Part shown: one piece after another, positions 6,919 through 11,328 of the stretch
How the letters are laid out: the number at the start of each line of letters is the position of its first letter
Numbering within the stretch: position 1 is the first letter of the stretch
Assembly (NCBI GenBank): GCA_046727435.1
Contig: JBKPCR010000128.1
Location: 1 to 11,328 of the forward strand
Direction: 5' to 3'
Source of the DNA: CAVPRW01 sp046727435 [NCBI: bacterium]
GTDB taxonomy: Bacteria; Tectomicrobia; Entotheonellia; J063
Length of the DNA: 11,328 nucleotides
Translations under genes and position numbers: made by a program
Notes under the pieces: generated by a model
The model's input: the letters and a program-made list of their open reading frames with translations, nothing else
What the model was told of the DNA's origin: nothing
Databases searched by the model: none

Positions 6919-8346
6919 CTAGGCTATGTTGAACGCCACCATCTTGATATGGGTCATCTCTTCGATGGCGTGGCGTACACCTTCTCGGCCAATGCCGCTT
7001 TCTTTCACGCCGCCGTACGGCATGTGATCGGCACGGAAGGTGGGGACATCATTGATGATCACGCCGCCAAATTCCAGGCGTTTGATCGCCCGCCAGGCCT
7101 TTTGCACGTCACGGCAGAACACACCGGCCTGCAGACCGTACGCGGTGTCATTGGCTTGGTGGAGGGCTTCGTCGAAGTCGTCAAAGGGCATAATCGACAC
7201 GACCGGAGCGAAGACTTCGGAGCAGACCACTTTCATCGCCTGCGTGACATTGGCGAGCACGGTCGGGTGGAAGAGAGCGCCCTCGCGTTTCCCGCCTGCT
7301 AAGACCCTTGCGCCTTCACCGACAGCCTCCTGAATCCAGGCTTCCGCGCGGATGGCCTCGCTCTCATCGATCATCGGCCCCACATCACATTCCTCATCGA
7401 GCGGGTCGCCCACCTTCAATGCTGCCGTCGCACTCACGAAGCGCTCGGTAAATTCCTTCTCGATGCTGCGCTGCACATAGATACGCTGCACCGACAGACA
7501 GACCTGCCCCGAGTTGTAAAAGCTTCCCACCACACATTTAGGTACTGCAACCGTGAGATCGGCGTCATGATCGATGATCGTCGGCGAACTGTTCCCCAGT
7601 TCCAAGGTCACTTTTTTCAAGCCGGCTCGGCTCATGATATGCCGGCCAACAGGCGGGCTTCCGGTAAAGGTGACCTTGGCGGGTCGTGGGTCGGTGACCA
7701 GTTGATCACCAACTGTACGCCCATCACCGAAAATGATGTTCAGCGCCCCGGCCGGGAGCCCGGCTTCCACTAAGATCTCTCCGAGGATAACTGAGGTGAG
7801 CGGCGTGGTGGTGGCTGGTTTCAGCACGACCGTATTGCCCACTGCCAGGGCTGGTGCCACTTTGTGTGCGACCAGGTTGAGAGGAAAATTGAACGGAGAG
7901 ATGGCGACCACGACGCCCACCGGTACTCTGAGATAGAAGCCCATGTGTGTTGCGCCGGCGGGTGTGGCATCCAGTGGCACCGTCTCGCCATGAATGCGTT
8001 TGGCCTCTTCTGCAGCAAAGGTGAAGGTTTGAATGCCCCGGTCGGCCTCAGCACGTGCGAATTTGAGGGCTTTTCCCGCTTCCGCTGCAATGGTCCGAGC
8101 GATCTCCTCTCGGCGCTGCTGGAGCAAGTCGACCGCCTTCCCGAGGATCCCCGCGCGCTGGTAGGCTGGCAGGGCCGCCATCGCCGGGAAGGACTGCTCA
8201 GCCGCGCTGATGGCGTGATCAATCGTCGCTGCATCGGCTAATGGAATAGTCCCCAGGATGCTGCCATCATATTTGTTCTTTACCTCACGCCGAGTGCCCC
8301 CTCCCATCCAGCGCCCAGCGATGAGCATCTGATAGTCTCTGGCCAT
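6919..8346 (-). CDS. NAD(P)-dependent aldehyde dehydrogenase (lactaldehyde/phosphono- or sulfo-aldehyde DH-like)
   Basis: A 475-residue soluble aldehyde dehydrogenase that oxidises an aldehyde to the acid through a thiohemiacetal. All hallmarks are present: oxyanion N153 (SPFNFPLN), NAD-site K176 (VVLKPATTTP), FTGSPPVG (228-235), general base E249 in LELGNSSP, nucleophile C283 in NSGQVC, EVFAPV at 377-382, and the C-terminal NDVPTFRADHMPYGGVKESG. LELGN replaces the usual LELGG. The ending NDVPTFRADHMPYGG is typical of the branch holding lactaldehyde, phosphonoacetaldehyde and GAPN-type enzymes, so a small hydroxy- or acid-substituted aldehyde is likely. The ATG at 8346 has GAGGAG eight bases upstream; an upstream in-frame start at 8379 lacks this. 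It converges on the + strand catabolic run and may finish the same pathway. Confidence 0.92.
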   Translation of the reverse strand: MARDYQMLIAGRWMGGGTRREVKNKYDGSILGTIPLADAATIDHAISAAEQSFPAMAALPAYQRAGILGKAVDLLQQRREEIARTIAAEAGKALKFARAEADRGIQTFTFAAEEAKRIHGETVPLDATPAGATHMGFYLRVPVGVVVAISPFNFPLNLVAHKVAPALAVGNTVVLKPATTTPLTSVILGEILVEAGLPAGALNIIFGDGRTVGDQLVTDPRPAKVTFTGSPPVGRHIMSRAGLKKVTLELGNSSPTIIDHDADLTVAVPKCVVGSFYNSGQVCLSVQRIYVQRSIEKEFTERFVSATAALKVGDPLDEECDVGPMIDESEAIRAEAWIQEAVGEGARVLAGGKREGALFHPTVLANVTQAMKVVCSEVFAPVVSIMPFDDFDEALHQANDTAYGLQAGVFCRDVQKAWRAIKRLEFGGVIINDVPTFRADHMPYGGVKESGIGREGVRHAIEEMTHIKMVAFNIA

Positions 8347-8509
8347 GTGCTCGTCTCCTCTGCGTTTATGCAATGCCATCCACGTAAGTTCGCGTCATCG
8401 CGCTGCTCCCCGCCACACCTCCGGCCCCACACCGGACGACGTGAAATATCTCGGACACTTCATCGTAAAGCCGAGGTGCTCGATATTGAAGGGCCGCGCC
8501 TCGCGCACC

Positions 8510-9343
8510 CTATTCTGGCAGGTCGCCAAAGCGTTCACGGTAACGTGCCAGCAAGGCCTCTAATCCCGCTGCTTGGTCGCGCGACTCGACGGCTTGACGT
8601 TGAGCCTCAGCGGCCTGCTCTTGGGCTTCAGCGGCTTGACGTTGAGCTTCAGTGGCCTGCTCTTGGGCTTCAGCGGCTTGACGTTGGGTCGCAGCAGCCT
8701 GTTGCTGTGATTCAGTAGCAACCTCCTGCGGCGTTGGCAATAGTACCCCCTCCATCGTCGCCCAGCGTAACCAGCGGGCCTCGACGTCTTGATAGATGCC
8801 ATCCCACCGGAGCAACGCAAGCTCTAAACACTGGCTGATGAGGCGTCCTTGACTGTCTTCCGTGAGCGGCTCATAGCCCCTATTGCGTAGGGCAAATCCC
8901 GCCCACTCCGCGGTAAATGGGTCAAACCAAAAATATTCCGATACGCGCAAACGGTCCTGGTAAATGTCTTTTTTTTCGCCCTTGTCCTGGGCGGCGGTGC
9001 TCTCCGATAACAACTCGATCACGACGTCTGGCCCTTTGCCTTCCTGCCACACCACCCAGCTCTTACGTTCGCGCTTTGGCACCCCAAGCACGGCAAAAAA
9101 ATCGGGGCCTCGGAGATCTTGATGTCGGACCTGCTCCAGGCTGAAATAGATAAACATATTGCCCCCAACATAAGCGTCCATCCGGTCAGCCCAGATTAAA
9201 CGTAGGGGGTCGATCAGCAATTGCATTTGTAGGGCGTGGCGCTGGGTCTCCATTGGCATCCCATCATCGCAGGGGAGTTCATCTTCAGTCGGCGGCAATT
9301 CGATCCCAAAGGCCTCCAGCTCAGCCGGTGTCATCTCTGCCAT
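8510..9343 (-). CDS. Uma2-family PD-(D/E)XK endonuclease with heptad-repeat C-terminal tail
   Basis: A 277-residue protein of the Uma2 (DUF820) restriction-endonuclease-like fold. The core shows GPDFFAVLG (79-87), GPDVVIELLSEST (104-116; Asp and Glu of the active site), K121/K124/K125 in DKGEKKDIY and VSEYFWFDP (134-142), the usual 'eYWivDp' motif. An extra C-terminal segment of about 45 residues (212-256) is built of seven-residue units of the type QAAEAQR/QAAEAQE and should form a long Gln/Glu/Ala coiled coil; a short basic/acidic end follows. Uma2 proteins with such tails are seen in cyanobacteria and related environmental genomes; their biological role is not settled (mobile DNA or defence is suspected). 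The ATG at 9343 has AGGTGA five bases before it; in-frame starts exist at 9373 and 9334. It lies 163 bases upstream of, and in line with, the aldehyde dehydrogenase. Confidence 0.85.
   Translation of the reverse strand: MAEMTPAELEAFGIELPPTEDELPCDDGMPMETQRHALQMQLLIDPLRLIWADRMDAYVGGNMFIYFSLEQVRHQDLRGPDFFAVLGVPKRERKSWVVWQEGKGPDVVIELLSESTAAQDKGEKKDIYQDRLRVSEYFWFDPFTAEWAGFALRNRGYEPLTEDSQGRLISQCLELALLRWDGIYQDVEARWLRWATMEGVLLPTPQEVATESQQQAAATQRQAAEAQEQATEAQRQAAEAQEQAAEAQRQAVESRDQAAGLEALLARYRERFGDLPE
8590..8691 (-). repeat. 42-bp tandem repeat encoding 14-residue coiled-coil units
   Basis: Two full units (8590-8631, 8632-8673) and a partial third (8674-8691) repeat with a 42-base period; each unit is itself two diverged 21-base halves. 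It lies wholly inside the Uma2 gene, and the period is a multiple of three, so unit gain or loss keeps the frame and only changes coiled-coil length. Confidence 0.85.
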
Positions 9344-9373
9344 GGGTCTCACCTCACTTCGGACCAGCATCAC

Positions 9374-9671
9374 GCAATGGGGTACGTTGCCATACGCACG
9401 CCTTCATTGCCGTAGCAACCCATCCCAGACCATTCGATTTCCGATCGATTGGCCAGCAATTGGTACACCAACACCATACTATGAATCACCTCAGCCCACA
9501 AGCGCGGTCCGGGATAGGCAATGTCGCCTTTTGCCCTATGAGAATTCTACTCAATTGCCGCGAGAGCGCAAGTTAGGACCTTACTCTGACCCTGTAAGCC
9601 TTGCAACAGCATTGCTGACCATGATATAGTAGTTTATCATTCTGCAATGAAGGTCTCAGCATCTCCCAAGT
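9374..9671. other. Intergenic region between Uma2 and tRNA-Arg
   Basis: About 300 bases between divergent Uma2 and tRNA genes. Short frames on the + strand have no recognisable motif. The left end should hold the Uma2 promoter, which I cannot place with confidence; the right end holds the tRNA promoter listed separately. Confidence 0.4.
9601..9630 (+). promoter_or_regulatory. Sigma-70-type promoter of tRNA-Arg
   Basis: TTGCAA (9601-9606) matches four of six -35 bases and TATAGT (9625-9630) five of six -10 bases, with an 18-base spacer. The predicted transcript would start about 35 bases before the tRNA, a normal leader length. Confidence 0.5.
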
Positions 9672-9745
9672 GCGCCCGTAGCTCAGCCGGACAGAGCGCC
9701 TGGCTTCGAACCAGGAGGTCGGGGGTTCGATCCCCTCCGGGCGTA
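9672..9745 (+). tRNA. tRNA-Arg, anticodon UCG (reads CGA)
   Basis: A complete cloverleaf is readable: acceptor GCGCCCG (9672-9678) with CGGGCGT (9738-9744, one G-U pair), D-stem GCTC/GAGC (9681-9684/9694-9697), anticodon stem CCTGG/CCAGG (9699-9703/9711-9715) with loop CTTCGAA and anticodon TCG at 9706-9708, variable AGGTC and T-arm GGGGG-TTCGATC-CCCTC. The discriminator base is A at 9745. CCA is not encoded, so it is added by nucleotidyltransferase. tRNA genes like this are common integration sites, relevant to the phage-like genes to its right. Confidence 0.97.
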
Positions 9746-9748
9746 CCT

Positions 9749-9795
9749 ACTCTCCCAAGGGCTAGCCGTACATCAGTGCTTGCCCTTGGGAGAGT
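9749..9795 (+). terminator. 14-bp perfect inverted repeat just downstream of tRNA-Arg
   Basis: ACTCTCCCAAGGGC (9749-9762) and GCCCTTGGGAGAGT (9782-9795) are exact complements around a 19-base loop, starting three bases after the tRNA. It probably ends tRNA transcription, though no T-tract follows. Being a perfect long palindrome beside a tRNA 3' end, it could also be a recombination or small-repeat element. Confidence 0.55.
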
Positions 9796-9966
9796 CATCC
9801 TCCTCATGTCCTCCTAAGATGGTCTGAGCCCGCCTCCGACGCGGCATTGCATCGCTTCCATGCGCGGTTCCGTCCAGATGTCCCTCGACCATCCGATCAT
9901 TGACAGCCCTCCACAGGAACAGATCAAGCGCGGCGTCGAGGATTTGTAGGCGAGGGGGATAAACCT
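9796..9966. other. Stretch with only tiny ORFs
   Basis: A + strand frame at 9878-9949 encodes 23 residues (MSLDHPIIDSPPQEQ...), with no recognised relative. On the - strand a frame ending at 9773 and open back to about 9960 reads LDAALDLFLWRAVNDRMV followed by HLDGTAHGSDAMPRRRRA; its only ATG (9892) would give 39 residues. The text is protein-like and may be a decayed gene, but I cannot name it. Confidence 0.3.
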
Positions 9967-10092
9967 ATGCGGACCTGGTTTGCCATGGTCATCATGTTGG
10001 GGCTGAGCCTTCGCTTGGTCCCTATCGTGCAGGCTGGGGGCTCATGTGTCAGGTGGGATGGACCGGGATGGCACTGGATACGAAGATCATGA
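9967..10092 (+). CDS. Tiny predicted secreted peptide (41 aa)
   Basis: The ATG at 9967 follows a purine-rich AGGGGG site (9953-9958) and opens a 41-residue frame starting MRTWFAMVIMLGLSLRLVPI and continuing VQAGGSCVRW. The first 23 residues have the form of a signal peptide: Arg near the start, a hydrophobic core and a VQA cleavage motif. The mature part would be only about 18 residues rich in Trp (GGSCVRWDGPGWHWIRRS). Small secreted proteins of metal-resistance loci (CzcI type) begin similarly, but the short mature part gives no further support. It may be the surviving front of a frameshifted gene. Not recognised; modest confidence that it is expressed. Confidence 0.3.
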   Translation: MRTWFAMVIMLGLSLRLVPIVQAGGSCVRWDGPGWHWIRRS

Positions 10093-10119
10093 GACGTCGT
10101 ACGCTATGATGTTCTGTCC

Positions 10120-10317
10120 CTATTCATTGTCCGTGAACAAGGAAGAGAGAACAATGGCATCATGATGATTGTGCATCTGACGGTATTCACCGTGGGTGTC
10201 ACACGAGTGCATCGCACATACCGACACTACGAAGGAGTGCCAGCCATGACGAGATGCGGCGGACAGCCTGTCCATCGGGACAATGCGCCGTCCGCCGCAC
10301 AATTCACAACGTTTCAC
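10120..10317 (-). CDS. Small predicted zinc-finger protein downstream of the gp32-like gene
   Basis: A 65-residue frame beginning with GTG (MKRCELCGGRRIVPMDRLSA) and containing VCAMHSC. C4 and C7 form a CxxC knuckle and C34 with H37 (or C39) a second pair, giving C-x2-C-x26-C-x2-H, a plausible zinc ribbon. The tail is His-rich (QMHNHHDA). It starts 15 bases after the stop of the gp32-like gene on the same strand, so the two would be co-transcribed. Small Cys-pair proteins are common in phage and mobile-element operons. No convincing ribosome site is seen and no family is recognised, so function is unknown. Confidence 0.4.
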   Translation of the reverse strand: MKRCELCGGRRIVPMDRLSAASRHGWHSFVVSVCAMHSCDTHGEYRQMHNHHDAIVLSSLFTDNE

Positions 10318-10332
10318 ACCGATTCGTACCGG

Positions 10333-11154
10333 TTAAAAGTCGTCAGATCCCAGCTCCTTTGTGGCGTTCCTGGACTTCGTGCCGTTGCCGGCGAAACCGT
10401 CGTCGCCCTCGTAAATGCGCTGCTGCTCGAGGTAGGATTTCGGCGCTAGGTAGTCGTCGAAATTCTTGAGCTCATCTTGCCACGCTGTGTAGGGAATCGG
10501 CGAGGGGTTCGGTGATGGCCGCGGGTCCGAGTACCGGGATGCCTTGCCTTCGCCTTGCCGGGAGAAGGTCACGCTCCTCCCCACCTTGGAATCCAGCAGG
10601 TCGCGCCAGTCGGAGTCTATCATGAGCGCCACGAGCTTGTTGATCATGGCTTCCGTCGTCGCCCAGACCTGCACGCCCCGATCAACGTCGTCGAGATCGA
10701 TGATTTGCACGAGGAAACGGTACTTCACCCGCATCGCCTCCGCCTGATCACCGAGATCTGAGCTCGCGGCCAACGCTTCAATGCGGTCGCATACGCAGCA
10801 GGCCTGCGCGATACGGCTCCGGCAGGGTACACCCCGCTTTCGAGGACCGACCTCAAAGTGCCATGGGACCTGGGCATAGAAACCGGGCTGGCCTTTCACC
10901 GGCACGATGCGAATGCGATTCACCCCCTGGTTTGGGGTCCACAGACGCTTGCGGCCCGCCTCCAGGCGCCGCCATTCCGCCTTGAGCCACTCGATCGGGG
11001 GTGCATACGCCTGATCGACCCCCATCGGGACGTCCAGTATCGACTGTGCCGCAGCCACCTTCGGGCGGGATTGCGGCTCATCATCTAATGGCACACGCCG
11101 GCGCAGCTCTTCGGCTCGGCGGAGACGCTCCGACATGCTCAGTCGTCGTTCCAT
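10333..11154 (-). CDS. Predicted T4 gp32-like single-stranded-DNA-binding protein
   Basis: A 273-residue soluble protein. The N-terminal part (1-70) is charged and helical. From about 72 the core reads LWTPNQGVNRIRIVPVKGQ, then YAQVPWHFEVGP, then ACCVCDRIEAL, then YRFLVQIID, then GVQVWATTEAMINKLV, with GRSVTFSRQGEG near 192-203. H99-x11-C111-x7-C119-x2-C122 parallels the T4 gp32 zinc site (H-x12-C-x9-C-x2-C) inside an OB fold. The linker is Pro/Ser-rich (PRPSPNPSPIP, 211-221) and the protein ends in ELGSDDF, an acidic tip with terminal Phe like the protein-docking tail of SSBs. Such proteins serve phage or mobile-element replication. AAAGGA lies nine bases before the ATG at 11154; in-frame ATGs at 11160 and 11172 are alternatives. 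The family call is inference from motifs. Confidence 0.6.
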   Translation of the reverse strand: MERRLSMSERLRRAEELRRRVPLDDEPQSRPKVAAAQSILDVPMGVDQAYAPPIEWLKAEWRRLEAGRKRLWTPNQGVNRIRIVPVKGQPGFYAQVPWHFEVGPRKRGVPCRSRIAQACCVCDRIEALAASSDLGDQAEAMRVKYRFLVQIIDLDDVDRGVQVWATTEAMINKLVALMIDSDWRDLLDSKVGRSVTFSRQGEGKASRYSDPRPSPNPSPIPYTAWQDELKNFDDYLAPKSYLEQQRIYEGDDGFAGNGTKSRNATKELGSDDF

Positions 11155-11188
11155 CGCCATTATTCCTTTCATCTATGAGTTGTGAGTC

Positions 11189-11200
11189 ATCGTGCACGAT
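11189..11200. promoter_or_regulatory. 12-bp perfect palindrome upstream of gp32-like gene
   Basis: ATCGTGCACGAT is exactly self-complementary and lies about 35 bases upstream of the chosen start of the gp32-like gene, in the leader of that - strand unit. It is a reasonable operator for a dimeric repressor, but no clear promoter boxes around it were found. Confidence 0.3.
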
Positions 11201-11244
11201 CATCAATCCATCATCTCGTGCTTTCCCACACCGTCAGGGGATTG

Positions 11245-11328
11245 TTATCGAATCATTCGTCTCTCCTCCGTCACCACGGAGTCGCACTCGCCTCCTTCCT
11301 CACATAGAGTTGCGATGATTTCCTCATT
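11245..11328 (-). CDS. Possible C-terminal end of a gene entering from the right edge
   Basis: The - strand frame is open from the window edge to a TAA at 11245-11247 and reads NEEIIATLCEEGG, ECDSVVTEERRMIR: acidic and helix-like, 27 residues. If real, its stop is 90 bases upstream of the gp32-like start and both would form one operon. Too short to identify. Confidence 0.3.
   Translation of the reverse strand, partial: NEEIIATLCEEGGECDSVVTEERRMIR

Noticed and set aside
8590-8691. Repeated units suggesting a CRISPR array
   Set aside because: Units are contiguous with no unique spacers, the period is a multiple of three, and they encode heptads inside the Uma2 gene.
9726-9745. Direct repeat of the tRNA 3' end as an att site within the window
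   Set aside because: No second copy of the T-arm/acceptor sequence was found to the right of the tRNA within this window.

Overview
The window looks like chromosomal DNA of a GC-rich, metabolically versatile environmental bacterium. Codon use is GC-rich, the tRNA has no encoded CCA, Shine-Dalgarno sites precede most genes, and there is a Uma2-family nuclease of the kind abundant in cyanobacteria, Chloroflexi and Candidatus Entotheonella (Tectomicrobia). Placement near Entotheonella/Tectomicrobia, Rokubacteria or Chloroflexi is a guess from gene style, not a demonstrated assignment.

Left part (1-1461, + strand): the remains of a CzcA/CusA-type heavy-metal RND efflux pump, broken by a one-base frameshift, an in-frame TAG and loss of both ends. 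It is followed directly by an intact six-helix cation-diffusion-facilitator-like transporter. About 450 bases without a recognisable gene follow, ending in a weak promoter-like site.

Centre (1914-8346): a small-molecule catabolism block. On the + strand come a metal-dependent amidohydrolase, an enolase-superfamily (mandelate racemase type) dehydratase/racemase, a stranded N-terminal piece of a glycoside-hydrolase-like protein, an iron-alcohol-dehydrogenase-fold protein that has lost most metal ligands, and a stand-alone CinA C-terminal-domain protein. An aldehyde dehydrogenase converges from the - strand across a strong GC-rich hairpin. Together they could deaminate or hydrolyse a nitrogen- or halogen-substituted substrate, dehydrate an acid-sugar-like intermediate and oxidise an aldehyde. 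The substrate cannot be read from the sequence.

Right part (8510-11328): a Uma2 PD-(D/E)XK protein carrying a heptad-repeat tail built from a 42-bp tandem repeat, then tRNA-Arg(UCG) with a good promoter upstream and a 14-bp perfect hairpin just downstream. Beyond the tRNA the character changes: about 500 bases with only tiny ORFs, then a - strand pair made of a small zinc-finger ORF and a protein with the zinc signature and acidic Phe-terminated tail expected of a T4 gp32-like single-stranded-DNA-binding protein. Upstream of it, the possible tail of another gene runs off the edge. This looks like the edge of a phage-like or integrative element beside a tRNA gene, but no integrase or duplicated att site is visible here.
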